From Phascolarctos cinereus (Eukaryota > Chordata > Mammalia > Diprotodontia > Phascolarctidae): a stretch of DNA of 64,000 bases. Below are positions 34,380-44,995 of the stretch, one piece after another. The notes beneath the pieces were generated by a model. That model worked only from the letters and a program-made list of their open reading frames with translations, ran no database searches and had not been told where the DNA came from. The stretch covers positions 1,535,001-1,599,000 of the forward strand of contig NW_018344285.1 of the NCBI RefSeq assembly GCF_002099425.1. The letters run 5' to 3'. A program made the translations under genes and the position numbers. The first letter of the stretch is position 1, and the number at the start of each line of letters is the position of its first letter.

Positions 34380-34650
34380 GACAAATTGCTCTATAATGTA
34401 TGTCTTGTCAAGTATTAGAGAAAGATATTGAGCTGGTCCCAGAATTCAGCAAGAGGAGTAGACTGGATTATGGTTGACCTTTGTTTGGCTTCCAAACTGC
34501 TTCATGCTGGCAAAAGCCTATCTCTTTAACAAGAACATTTTGCTGCTGATGCTAGAAGCCTATAATTCCTATAACATCATAATCACAGAAGAACTAAAAT
34601 TGTGAATAATCCAAAGGGCAATGAAAAGATGAATGGTGGACATCTGAAGG
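34380..34650 (+). mobile_element. RTE-type LINE, C-terminal fragment
   Basis: Reading all frames gives the RTE C-terminal order: a PEFSKRSRLDYG-like segment (34440s), then EELKL, then QRAMKR.MVD near 34590-34640. Frames are broken. With the fragment at 18.2 kb this is the second RTE fossil in sense orientation. Confidence 0.5.
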
Positions 34651-35015
34651 CTGTCCTTATTACCTGTTATCAAATACCATTTGTGTTCATCAAAACAGTT
34701 CTGGAAAAATGCATAATAGAAAAAAGTTGGCAGGCTGCTAATATATTGAGAATGAAAGATAATATAGACAGCCTGAAGAGTAAACTTATTGATTGATACC
34801 TCATTTAATGTCAACACTCATTTGCTCATTAAACAAAGTTATCACAATATTTCTCTCTTCCATAAAATCTCATATGCTTATATTGTTGAGGTGAAAGAGA
34901 CACTGAGAATGGATAAAGACATTCAAAGATGAATTTTTCTTTATTAAGTCAAATGACAACAATATTGAAATATTGCTCATATGGAGCATTAGTACCCCTG
35001 AAAGACTAAAAATAA
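34651..35015. other. No recognisable feature
   Basis: AT-rich. Two overlapping short ORFs without family features. Confidence 0.35.
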
Positions 35016-35020
35016 TGATA

Positions 35021-35280
35021 GAAAAATAATAGCTAGCATTTACATAGCACTTACTATGCATGAGACAGTAAGTTAGGCATTTCACAATATCTGATTTGAT
35101 CCTTAAAACAACCCCAAAATAGTTTCTATTATTATCACCATTTTAGTTCAAACTGAAGCAGACAGCAGTTAAATCACTTGCCCAGAGTCCTACAGCTAGT
35201 AAGTGTATAAGGCTGGATTTGTACTCAGGTCTTCTTCAGTCCAGAACCAGTTCTCTATGTACCATACTACTTACCTGTCT
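35021..35280 (-). mobile_element. THER1/MIR-type CORE-SINE, reverse
   Basis: 'atagctagcatttacatagc', 'cttactatgcatgagacag', 'tcacttgcccagagtccta' and 'aaggctggatttgtactcag'. Confidence 0.75.
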
Positions 35281-35402
35281 CATTTCTCAGAATGAAGAGA
35301 AAAAGGACTTTAGTGCATTGAGTAGATTTTATATTGCATTCCATTTAATTCAACCTATTTTTATGCACCTAATCATATTCAAGTGACTGTCTCAGGTGAT
35401 TG

Positions 35403-35602
35403 GAGGAGGAGGAGGAGGAAGAGGAGAAGAGGAAGAGGAGGAGGAGGAGGAGGAGGAGGAGAAGAGGAAGAGGAGGAGGAGGAGGAGAAGAGGAAGAGGA
35501 GGAGGAGGAGGAAGAGGAGAGGAGGAAGAGGAGAGGAGGAAGAGAAGGAGGAGGAGGAGGAAGAGGAGAGGAGGAAGAGGAGGAGGAGGAGGAGAAGAAG
35601 AA
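35403..35602. repeat. (GGA)n/(GAA)n purine tract
   Basis: About 200 bases of pure purine on the plus strand, built of GGA, GAA and GAGGAA units. All long ORFs over it, on both strands, are low-complexity artefacts (poly Glu/Arg or poly Ser/Pro/Leu). Confidence 0.97.
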
Positions 35603-35624
35603 CAACAGCAACAACAAAATCAAC

Positions 35625-36075
35625 AAGAATTTATATGCTGTTATGTAGCACTTTAAATTTTGTAAGAGCACTGTATACGTTATCTCATTTTAGCCTCACA
35701 ACAACTCTGTGAGGGTTTGCTATTATTATATCTATTTAACACATTTAGAAGCAAAGGCAGATAGAGGTTAAATGACTTGCCCAGGGTCACATAGTTAGTA
35801 AATATATGATGTAGCATTTAATCCCACATATCCTTTTCTTCAAGTCCCATGCTTTTACTTATGTTCTAGGCAGAAGGGGAGATAATACATAGAATGATAG
35901 ATTCATAGCCTTTAGAGGTCATCCAATCTAACTGCCTTGTTTTATAGAAGAGAAAACTAAAGCCCAGACTAAGTGACTTTCCCAAGGCAACACCTACAAT
36001 AAGGAACAAAACTGGGATTTGAACTCAGATGATCTGTTGCCAGATCCAGCATTCTTTCCACTGTAGGATGGTGCT
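35625..36075 (-). mobile_element. Two adjacent reverse MIR/THER SINEs
   Basis: 35625-35870: 'atgtagcactttaaatttt', 'cctcacaacaactctgtgag', 'cttgcccagggtcacatagt'. 35885-36075: 'agcctttagaggtcatccaa', 'gaaaactaaagcccagact', 'gggatttgaactcagatg'. Two separate insertions side by side. Confidence 0.7.
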
Positions 36076-36094
36076 TCCAAGCACACAAGTAAGT

Positions 36095-36260
36095 CAAAAG
36101 CACATTCAAAGTAATACAAAGTAATTTCAAAAAGGAAAAAAAAAATAGTGCTAACAGCTGGGGGACATAGGGAAATCAAAAGAGGCCTTTTATATGAGGT
36201 TCCACCTGGGCTCTGCTTTGAAGGTAGCTAGGATCTAATGGAGATTTATGGGAAAAATGC
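36095..36260 (-). mobile_element. L2 fragment, reverse
   Basis: 'aacagctgggggacataggg', 'cacctgggctctgctttgaa' and 'ggtagctaggatctaatgg' follow the reverse L2 order. Confidence 0.5.
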
Positions 36261-38120
36261 ATATAATGTGAAAATCACATAAAGTTCCTATCAGAAGGCG
36301 TACCCATCTAAGTGAAATTGTGCATCCTCCCTAGTATGACTCCCATGTCTTTAGTGAGTATGACCTATATTGTATATGAATAACAATGTTTGTGAGTAGA
36401 GGTGGGAGGGTATGAATGTCCTCTGCCAGGCACTTTGTTTTTGTGTAACTGCCTGAGGCAAAAGACTTGTGTTTTAGGTAAGGTGGACCTATTATTTTTT
36501 CTGCTATTCCCATAACATGTTACAGGAATACAAGGGCTAAATTTGACCGGGATATTGGAGTTAACAACTCCACTCTCATAAGCATGTCTATGACATATTT
36601 AGTGGCCATGCCTAGCTATGATCTCATTTTCTGAAATACAACCCTCACTGCAGCACAATGCTAGTGAAGTGTCATTTCCCAGGGCTATTCTGGTGCTAAC
36701 TTAAGGCTGTAATGTAATTATTTTTTGTCTTTCTCAACCAAACAGAGCTTCTTCCCTGGGAACTAGAACCCAAGTTATCACAAGGTTAGCAAAAAAAAAA
36801 AGTATCAGAGTAACCCTACATAACTGACAAGTCTGAGGAAAACTAGTCCCAGAACTACAAATTGTACCCTCCTCCTTAATCTGTCAGAATCAATGTCAGA
36901 AAGGCTGCTTTGAATTTATATAAATATCTCTCATGAGTTTCCCAGAGATACGATACCCAAAGCATCAAATCTTGTGGCAGGTTGTTGCTAGCAAAATATT
37001 GTGGAGAGGAGGGTCCAATAAACCAAAGAGAGAAGGGCCCCAGTGAAGTAAGTGAAAGCAGATGGGACTTAACAGAGGATCTTGAAATGCCTCCTCTGAA
37101 AATCATTGCAAATCTCCCAGCCCTGTTTCTGCATCACGGAATACCAAGCATGATTACTAGTAAGTGATATATATAATTAAAAGATCCCATGTGAATCAAA
37201 GGCAATCAGCTTTTTTAATTCCTAAGGGCAAAAGTGATTCTCTGCATAAAGATATTGTTTTGTTTTGATTTGATTTTGGTAGGGGAAGGTTCAAGAAAAG
37301 AAGAATAAGTGAAGTAGCCTCTCTCATTCATCTTACTTTTCTCTCATCTTTAATTATTTGGATTCAAAACAACTGTGTTTCCTTAGCGGTGGCTGTCCAG
37401 GATGAGGTACCAGGTTTGACAGCCCCATTCTGTAGGACTGCATTTTCTTGATCAGAAACATATTCTGGTTCTTGCATTCTTTAATCATTTTTATGGTAGC
37501 TCAGGGCTGGGTTTGGCGGCTCTTTCAAACTTCAACATTCTCACCTTGTGGCTACAAAGCAGACCCTTTTTATTGGCAAGCGTTCTTTTCTTCAGAGCCA
37601 ATCCTTATGCTTCTGAAGGGTTTGAGAAAGGCAATAGACTTGGTGATTAAAACACTTTTGAATAAACCTTGACAAATGTCAGTCTTCACAATTCATAAAA
37701 TAACCCTTTCTTCCAGAATGTGGACTACTCCAGAAAGTAGGAATTTGATCCTTTTTTAATGCCAGAAGTTGGAGTGGACTAGAGATGGTTTTCCCTTCCA
37801 GACTTGGCCTTTTCTACTAAACTAAAAGGTTTTTTGTTTGTTTGTTTATTTGTTTCCTTTTCATGTTTATGGAATTCTGAATTTGGGAGAGTAGTAGGAA
37901 GTGGAATGTAAGGATCTGACTTTTTGTATCTGAGGAAGTATAAATAATTATTTTTAATTCTGTTATGACTAGCCCTTCTGTCTCTACTGGGGAGCAATGA
38001 TATGAAGTTTAGGACCATAGAGAAGAAAACCTTCCTCCCTCTCTATTACCAATAATAACCCTTTTACTCATTTGGCTTTGATATTTTTCTCTTGAATTCA
38101 CATCAGGTGTCATAAGTGGT
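36261..38120. other. Largely unrecognised, repeat-poor
   Basis: No gene. GTTT repeats at 37825-37853. 36540-36770 and 36880-37160 read as mixed-composition unique sequence. ORFs of 60-79 aa have no recognisable features. Confidence 0.35.
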
Positions 38121-38124
38121 AGTA

Positions 38125-38572
38125 GAGGAAGGAGTAATATCTTGCATTCACATAGGGATTTAATGTTTGCAAAATGCTATATGTGTTATTTAATCACCAC
38201 AAGACATCTGAGAGATAAGTCCTATTGCTACCTCCATTTTACAGATGAGGAAACTAAGGCTGATTGAGTATAAGTCAGTTGCCCTAGGTCACAGAGCTGG
38301 TATCGGAGGCAGGATTTGAACTCTTAATTTTCCTAACTTCAAGTATAGCATCCTAAGCCCTACACCATCTCTTGAAATTCTGAAGTCATAAGATTTGGGT
38401 CTTCAAAGGACCTAAAACATAACCTAATCTACCTCATCCACTCCGTTTCATGGATGAAGAAATTGGGGCCCAGGAATATGAAATAATTTACCTAGAACTA
38501 TTGAGGGAATAACAGTTAAAAGTGAAACATAGGCCATTTCTTGCCAAATTGTATGCTCTTTCCACTATCTGG
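38125..38572 (-). mobile_element. Two adjacent reverse MIR-type SINEs
   Basis: 38125-38372: 'tccattttacagatgaggaa', 'gtcacagagctggtatcgg', 'caggatttgaactcttaatt'. 38375-38572: 'tcaaaggacctaaaacataa', 'gaagaaattggggcccagg'. Confidence 0.65.
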
Positions 38573-38639
38573 CCATACTTCCTGAGCTCTTCAGGGAAAA
38601 TTAATAACTTTTGGTAAGGATAAGAAGAAGAAGAATATT

Positions 38640-38790
38640 ATTTTTTTTATTTTAAGTTTTGCAAATTGTTTTCATATCCATTATCTCCCTTTTTCTTCAC
38701 AATAGCCACTAATATTTTCATTTGGCAAGAAAGTAAACAGAGACACAGAGAAGTTAAAGAAGTCACAGTTTCGTTTGTTTTTGTTGTTGT
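38640..38790 (-). mobile_element. MIR fragment, reverse
   Basis: 'ttgcaaattgttttcatatc', 'cattatctccctttttctt' and 'acagagacacagagaagtta', then a GTT/GCT tract. Confidence 0.5.
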
Positions 38791-38821
38791 TGCTGCTGTT
38801 GCTGATATTTTTGTTTTGATG

Positions 38822-39035
38822 CAGACCAGACTATGGCATGATGAATAGAGAGCCATCTCAGACTCAGGAGGGCTTGGACTATAGTTCTCCCTCTGGAGAT
38901 CCTATGAACCTCAGCAAGTCTAGGATTTCTTAATGCTCCAGAAAAATATCTAAGCCTATAAATTATAGTTCAGGTACTGATTTCCATTGGTAGAGGGAAT
39001 TTTCCTACTGGAAGTTCCCTACACAAATAAAATCC
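38822..39035 (+). mobile_element. MIR3-like marsupial SINE, near full length
   Basis: Head 'tatggcatgatgaatagaga' and 'agactcaggagggcttgga', then the distinctive tail 'ctataaattatagttcaggt', 'ccattggtagagggaatttt' and 'ggaagttccctacacaaata'. The tail recurs at 6.12 kb and, reversed, at 20.63 kb. Confidence 0.65.
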
Positions 39036-39640
39036 TTTTCACTGTTAGTGACTCTATCTCATTCTCCATAGCACTGATCTCAAGCTTTCTTTTCTTTTCA
39101 TCCTCTCCCTCTATACTTTCAGCAAATGCCAAAACTTCCTAATTTCTTAAGAAGACTGAGGCCATCTGAAGGGATCTCTTTCAATCACCTCCTTCATTTA
39201 TACAAATATCTCTGAATTCTCATTCATTCACCAGGAGAAAAGTGAAAAACTATTTATCTTAGCTTCTCTCCATCAATCATCCCATTGAATGCATTTTTAA
39301 CCTCACATCCTCAGTCTGCTAGTATCTTGTGTCTACAAAAATAAATGAACAAAAACAAAAGTAAAAATAATCCATAGATATGTCCTACATAACAATAGGA
39401 GCAGCAAAAATAATAACAAAACATCTTGCCCTTGACCTTATAACCTCTGCAACTGTCTGATGGGCTCTTTCTTCTTTCTTACTCCCAAAATTCTAAAAAG
39501 AGGACTCTATAAGTCATTCTTCCACTTGCTGAGCATTACACTCTTCCAGCTTTTACATATAGTGTCTTTTCCCAACACCTTGCAAAAAACTCCTTTATCC
39601 AAGAGTCAGTGAAGTGAAGAACACTAGTTCTAGAAGAACT
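39036..39640 (+). mobile_element. Possible L2 5' portion
   Basis: Pyrimidine-rich text with 'tgactctatctcattctcca', 'ttcaatcacctccttcattt' and 'ctctttcttctttcttactc'. It resembles L2 coding sequence upstream of the clearer L2 at 40.28 kb. Weak, and interrupted by Mar1 copies. Confidence 0.35.
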
Positions 39641-39917
39641 ATTTTGTCATTGCTATTTTGTCATTTTCAGCTGTGTCTGATTCTTTGTGACCCCTTTTGG
39701 TTTCCTGTTGTTGTTGTTTATTTGTTTTGTCAAAGTTACTGGAGTGGTTTGCCATTTCTTCCTATAGCTCATTTTAACAGTTGAGGAAACCCAGACATAT
39801 AGGGTTAAGTGACTTGCCTAAGGTCACACACCTAGTCAGTGCCTAAGGCTGGATTTGTGGTAAGGCCTTCTTGACTCCAGACCCTGCACTTTATCCACTG
39901 TGCCACCTAGTTGCCTC
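39641..39917 (-). mobile_element. Mar1-type SINE
   Basis: Reverse copy: 'cagctgtgtctgattctttg', 'tggagtggtttgccatttct', 'cttgcctaaggtcacacacc' and 'atccactgtgccacctagtt'. Confidence 0.88.
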
Positions 39918-39919
39918 AG

Positions 39920-40042
39920 TCTAAATCATAGCTGTGTTACTTAGTATGAGTCTTGCCTTATGTAAGCCACTTCAGCTCTATATTTCTCAGTTCCTTTCTG
40001 TAAAGATATTTGCTTCCAGAATCAATGCTATCATCCTCTAAG
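39920..40042 (+). mobile_element. MIR fragment, sense
   Basis: 'catagctgtgttacttagta', 'gtaagccacttcagctctat' and 'ctcagttcctttctgtaaag'. Confidence 0.5.
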
Positions 40043-40250
40043 ATTGTTGTTGTTGTTGTTGAGACTTTTTAGTCATGTCCAACTCTTTGTGACCCTGTTT
40101 GGGGGTTTCTTGGCAAAGGTAATAGAATGGTTTGCCATTTCCTTCTCCAGCTCTTTTTTTTTTTTTTAGTGATGAGTGACTTGCCCAGGGTCACACAGCT
40201 ATAAATATCTGGGGCCCAATGTTCTATCTACTGTACCACCTACCTGCCCT
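40043..40250 (-). mobile_element. Mar1-type SINE, internally shortened
   Basis: GTT repeats, then 'agtcatgtccaactctttgt', 'ttggcaaaggtaatagaatg', a poly-T run, 'gacttgcccagggtcacaca' and 'ctactgtaccacctacctgc'. The poly-T replaces part of the middle. Confidence 0.85.
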
Positions 40251-40279
40251 CCTATAAGTTTACTAATGATCATAATAAA

Positions 40280-41550
40280 AATCATTGATTTCTTTTAGTC
40301 TTCACCTTCCTTGACATCTTTGCAGCATTTAATCTTGCTGTCCACCTCTCTTTATTATTTTATCTTGGCTTGGCTTCTTCAAAATGTTGTTCTTCTGATG
40401 CTAATCCAATCTATTTGATAGCTTCTTTGCTGATTCTTTGTCTGCCTATCTGCCTGTCTTTCGGTCTCCCTTTCCCTTGGCCCCTGCCTTCCACCTTTGC
40501 TTGTATCTTCCTGGCTACATATGTTCTTTGCTTCATCATCCTAACCTTTCTCTTCCAGTTCTATCACAGTTCATATTTCAAATGGTATCTCTATCTGGAT
40601 ATCCTGATAAGCCTTCAAACTTCACATATCAAAGCTGAAATCCTCATCATCTTCCCTTCTCTAAAATCTTGTCTTTTCCTTATATTTCTGTCTCTGAGAG
40701 CAGAATTACTATCCTTCCACAATCACCCAAGCTAGAAACCTGTGAGTTCCCTGACTTTTCTATCCTCTCTCCTATACCCACTCATTCAGTTACTTACCCC
40801 TATTGATTCTTTCCCCATGATATCTCTGGCGTTTCTCCCATCTTTTCCACTGCCAACTCCCACCATCACCCCCCTAGTCATATTCTTATCACTTCTCCTC
40901 CAGGCTACAGAAAACCTTGCTAAACAATCTCCTCACCTACAGCCCATTTCCTCTCCTCTTTGTCTTTTCCAATGTTTCAAATCCAGTCACCCAGCCACAG
41001 CAACAGCAGCAGCAACAAAAACAAAAATGCTTTTATATCTAGATAAACAAAGTATACATTCCTCACTATGGACTTCAAAACCTTCCACTCTTTGTCTCCA
41101 ACCTACCAGTAATGGAAGGAATATCTATAAGAGTCTACCTGCATTTGGACTAGGAATTATTTTTTCTTAAAAGAAATCATTAACATCCTTGAAACTTAAT
41201 TAGCTTAGAGACTAAAGGCTTACATCACTGATGTACTTTCATGGTTGTAAAGTGCCAGGAAAAAAAGGTCCCAACTACTCCCTAAGGCTTCTAACCACTG
41301 GACTATCATGGGCAAACCAGAAGCGGGAAAATTGTACTTAAGTGAATATTTTTCTCTTGCTACAGGTACGTGAATTTCATTTTATTAACTGTTACGTGGT
41401 CGACGAGTCTGTCATTTTGCTACAGTCTCAGATCTCAGGTCCTAACCCACTTGTACAGGCCTAGCCTGCTTCAATACCTTTTTAGCCTTATTTCAAATTA
41501 CCCTCTTTCTGCGATATATGTGCCAACCAAACTAAATCAGCAGCATGTTC
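40280..41550 (+). mobile_element. L2 LINE, sense
   Basis: 'cttccttgacatctttgcag', 'ctatctggatatcctgataa', 'aaagctgaaatcctcatcat', 'caatcacccaagctagaaac', 'ccatgatatctctggcgttt' and, after a gap at about 41170-41420, 'ttttagccttatttcaaatt' and 'gtgccaaccaaactaaatc'. This is the L2 3' half in order. It explains the pyrimidine-rich ORFs of 121 and 142 aa at 40370-41170, which are not genes. Confidence 0.6.
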
Positions 41551-42140
41551 CATTACCATCAGACTCATTAAGAGTTAAGCTCAAAATCTGCAAGAAGCTA
41601 GAAGAAAAACAATGAGAAAAAAAAGACACAGTATGACTTAATGACATAAAAAAAGAATGGAAAAAAAGATGTAGATGGTATTATAGATACAAACCACAGG
41701 AATATTATATATTTTTATATTATATATATATATATATTAATTAAAGTAAATCAATTGTCATAACAAACACACTACAAAAAGTTCAAAAGTGTCTTAGTCA
41801 ACAAGTACTTGACTAATTTGTCAGGTGGAGAGGGGTGACAGCCAATGGCAACAGGAGTCTATAATATACTCACATATAAACTTGTATGGAGAAGAAAGAC
41901 AGAATATTATAAGCAGTATTGCCCTGTAATGCAGAGAAAATAAACTTTAAATAAAATTTAGTGAGAGAGAATTCAGCAGCTATCTTGAGAGCATTTAAGC
42001 CTGAAAATGGAAAGATAACAAACAGAAGAAAAAGGGAAAAGAAATGCAAAATTTTTTTGTTGTTTTATTTAGTAATAAACTGTCTTCACCATTAATGACA
42101 GTATACTCATGTAAAAGTTATGAAAATTGTGAAGAAAGAA
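41551..42140. other. No recognisable feature
   Basis: AT-rich with a TA run at 41700-41738. No ORF or repeat family recognised. Confidence 0.4.
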
Positions 42141-42664
42141 TGTTGATGACCTTACTAACAACCTTGATTTGCTTGAACTTCCTTACTATCTAGAGGAAGC
42201 AGAACTGATCAAAGAAACAGAAGCATCTAATCAAGAGCCAGACTGACCAATGCTCAAGCTGGACATACCTGAGACCTTCAAGATTCCCTCAAGCTGGATA
42301 TACTTGAGATCCTTGAAGTGTTTGCGGAACCACACTGTCATTCAAAAGAAGTATTACAGATAATGCCACACTCCTTTATGAGTGCCTACCAAAATTGAAG
42401 AGAATTCGATCTACTCAAGCTTGGGTGGAGACAGATTTCTTTCATCTAGAAGGACCAGATTGGGAGTGGTGATCTAATAGAAGGGGTATTTCCGTACAAT
42501 GACCTCATCTCTGTGAGAAAGGTTTACCCCAACTCCAAGGAGAGTTCAAACTTTTGCCTGTAGCTCCACATGCATGCAAGCCAGTTTAAGAGAAAATAAA
42601 TGCACAGACAACCTAATTTGTCTGTCTTTCTTAGATTAAATTTTGTTGGTTGGCAGTCACCACA
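42141..42664 (+). mobile_element. LTR of an endogenous retrovirus (fossil)
   Basis: About 524 bases starting tgttgatgac and ending gtcaccaca, the TG...CA form of an LTR. A polyadenylation signal (aataaa, about 42595) is followed by a short T/C-rich R-U5-like part. The next bases (tttgg...) could be the start of an internal region or host flank. I could not see a target duplication, so the edges are tentative. Class not determined. Confidence 0.5.
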
Positions 42665-43340
42665 TTTGGATTTATCATTACAGTTCCAGCTATGTTTCTA
42701 GAGGAGGTAAAAATGGCACTAAAGGGAGAAAATAGAGGGAAAACACCTAGCTTAGTGGAAATATAAAAAAAGGAAATCCGAGCTAGATAGGACACAATTA
42801 TGAGTGTTAAGGTAAGGGACTGATTCAGAAGTTATTTAAAAGATAAAAAATAAACAAAGACATGGGAGGGGGGAATCTCAGAATTTTGAACATCAATAAA
42901 AAACAAATAAGAGAACATCACCAAATTCCAACCTATGTGACTAATATCCCATCTAATTAGAATTTTTATTAGAATCATCTATTCACACACTGAAGGCATC
43001 ATTGATGAGAATATCAGTAGGAAACAGATATTCATTTACAATAATATTACATAGTAGGATATGTCTTTACCATCATACAATTGATTAAAAATATAGACTA
43101 TACAAGTATACACTAGCCTTATCGTTTCTTGATTATTTTTAAATGACTTTGTAAAGTAAAACACAGCTTTAATGTCTCTTTCAAAAAGGTACCTCCAATC
43201 CATATATCAACATTATTTAAAATTCCTTGCAAGATTTAACAAAAGAGACAAACTTGTTCAATGACCTTCTGCTTATAAATATTAAACTAGTAATAAAATT
43301 TAAAAAAAACATATACATGGGTTTTTGGTTAAAAGTCAAC
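42665..43340. other. No recognisable feature
   Basis: A-rich sequence without recognised repeats or long ORFs. Confidence 0.4.
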
Positions 43341-43349
43341 AATGAGGGG

Positions 43350-43994
43350 AGGCCTTTTTAGGGGCAGGTAATGTGGTTCTTTTTTTTCCATCCACTGCTT
43401 TCTACCAGTGGGTTCGTGGTTCCAAGGTCACCCATGTTAGATGTGAAGTCCCAGACCAGGTGCCAGGTTTATGCTTTAGGGAAAGGGAACCCAAAGGAGT
43501 TCCTGTTTGGATCAGGGAGAACGAATTGGGTTTTTTGGATACTCACCAGAAAAGATCATGCTAGCAACAAGATGGGAATTGATGCATCAATCACACTTTA
43601 ATAAGGCACAGAGAATACAGAAGCAGACAGCAAATGGTTGGCCAGGGAATAGGGTGGGTGAGGGAGGCAGACAGCAAGAGAAAGAAACCAGAAAGAGAGA
43701 GAGGTACAGAGTCCCTTATGTAATTCTAGATGAAGTTGGGAGTGCTCAAGGGATAGGGTTTTTCATCCCATTCTTATAGGCTTCTGCTGAGGGGTCATGA
43801 CCTAGTTCATACATACAGCTTTAGAGTTAACTCATCAGCATATCAATATCATCTCAATGTTATCAGTACTAGCTTAGGGTGCACTAATTAGCATAACATT
43901 TCATTAGTTTTACTCCTTGTTGGAAGCTTATCTACAATTCACAGAAGCAGGGCCTGTTATTAGTGCCTAAGTGGCTTCTCATAATTTCCACACA
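43350..43994 (-). mobile_element. ERV-type LTR, reverse (fossil)
   Basis: Read on the minus strand it starts tgtggaaattatgagaagcc and continues with 'aggtcatgacccctcagcag' and 'ctctgtacctctctctcttt'. An attaaa signal (about 43598) follows, and then a U5-like part. The layout suits a class I (gamma-like) LTR. The inner end is uncertain (43350-43442). The ORFs at 43371-43779 lie within it and are not host genes. Confidence 0.5.
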
Positions 43995-44008
43995 TAGTGT
44001 CTGGATGT

Positions 44009-44292
44009 GGAGCAGCTGGGTTGGGTAGTGGATAGAGTTCTGGACTTGGAATTAGGAAGACTCATCCTGAGTTCAAACCTGCCTCAGACCCTTGCTAGCT
44101 GTGTGACTCTTGGAGAGTCACCTAACTCTGATTGCCTCAGTTTCCTCATCTGTTAAAACAAAACAAAACAAAGCAAAACAAAAAAAACCTGGAGAGGGAA
44201 ATGACAGACCACTCCAATATTTTTGTCAAGAGAACCCAAAATGGGGTCATGAAGAGAGTCAAACATGATTAAAATGACTGAACAACAACAGC
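44009..44292 (+). mobile_element. Mar1-type SINE, full length
   Basis: Head 'agcagctgggttgggtagtg' followed by 'gtggatagagttctggactt', 'cctgagttcaaacctgcctc', an AAAAC expansion, 'caaaatggggtcatgaagag' and 'gattaaaatgactgaacaac'. It directly abuts the upstream LTR. Confidence 0.88.
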
Positions 44293-44494
44293 AACTCTAG
44301 ATGTGGCCTTAAGTAACTTAGGAGGCAGTTTTTGGCAGTGTGCCCTATGTTCCCATCACACTCTCAATTCCTATTTCCTATTTCCTATTACCTTATACTG
44401 GCTACTTACATACATACTTACTATACTAACTGGTAGAATGATGGGAAGGGCGGAGGGGGACCATAACAAGATATGATTTTAATACACATGCTCA

Positions 44495-44995
44495 ACTCAT
44501 CCTTATAACCGGTATCTGTTTGGGATAGAACTTGAATCCAGATCATTTCACCCCTGGGCCTACTCAGTGTATATTATTCCATGATGCCTATCATTAATCC
44601 TCCATTACTAACAGAGCTAAAAGAGATTTTAGAATATATTTCAAACCCATTTATTTTACAGATGAAGATATTGAGGCAGGCAAGCTAAATGATTTACCAC
44701 AAATCTCACTAATAACAAGCATAGTGTTTCATAGTGCAGTGACGATTAGATTGAAAATTAGAAAGTTTGGGGTGATTTTTCAGTTTAAAAATTGCACTTA
44801 ATAGCCATGTGACAGACTGAACAAATAACTGGACTTCTCTTAACCATAGTTTGCTTATTTATAAAGCAAAGAAGACTGCCCTTGGCAATCTTCTTTGATC
44901 TCTAACTTTTCTTAGTTCTAAATGAAGTATTTGTCTTAAATACAGATCTCTTGACTTCCAAACTCAGGGCTTTTTTCCATTACACTGCACAAGAT
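44495..44995. mobile_element. Nested MIR-type SINEs
   Basis: Reverse MIR pieces at 44590-44715 ('tttattttacagatgaagat', 'ttgaggcaggcaagctaaat') and 44935-44995 ('cttccaaactcagggctttt') flank a sense MIR at 44720-44930 ('agccatgtgacagactgaac', 'cttaaccatagtttgctta'). One MIR seems to have landed in another. A further reverse MIR tail lies at 44495-44580. Confidence 0.5.

Noticed and set aside
35369-35712. Four ORFs of 82-109 aa rich in Arg/Glu/Gly or Ser/Pro
   Set aside because: Low-complexity translations of the GGA purine tract in several frames at once.
40370-41170. ORFs of 121 and 142 aa
   Set aside because: Pyrimidine-rich L2 sequence explains them. The frames do not match L2 protein or any other family.
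42141-43994. A single provirus bounded by two LTRs
   Set aside because: The two LTR-like blocks are in opposite orientation and differ in sequence, with no retroviral gene text between them.
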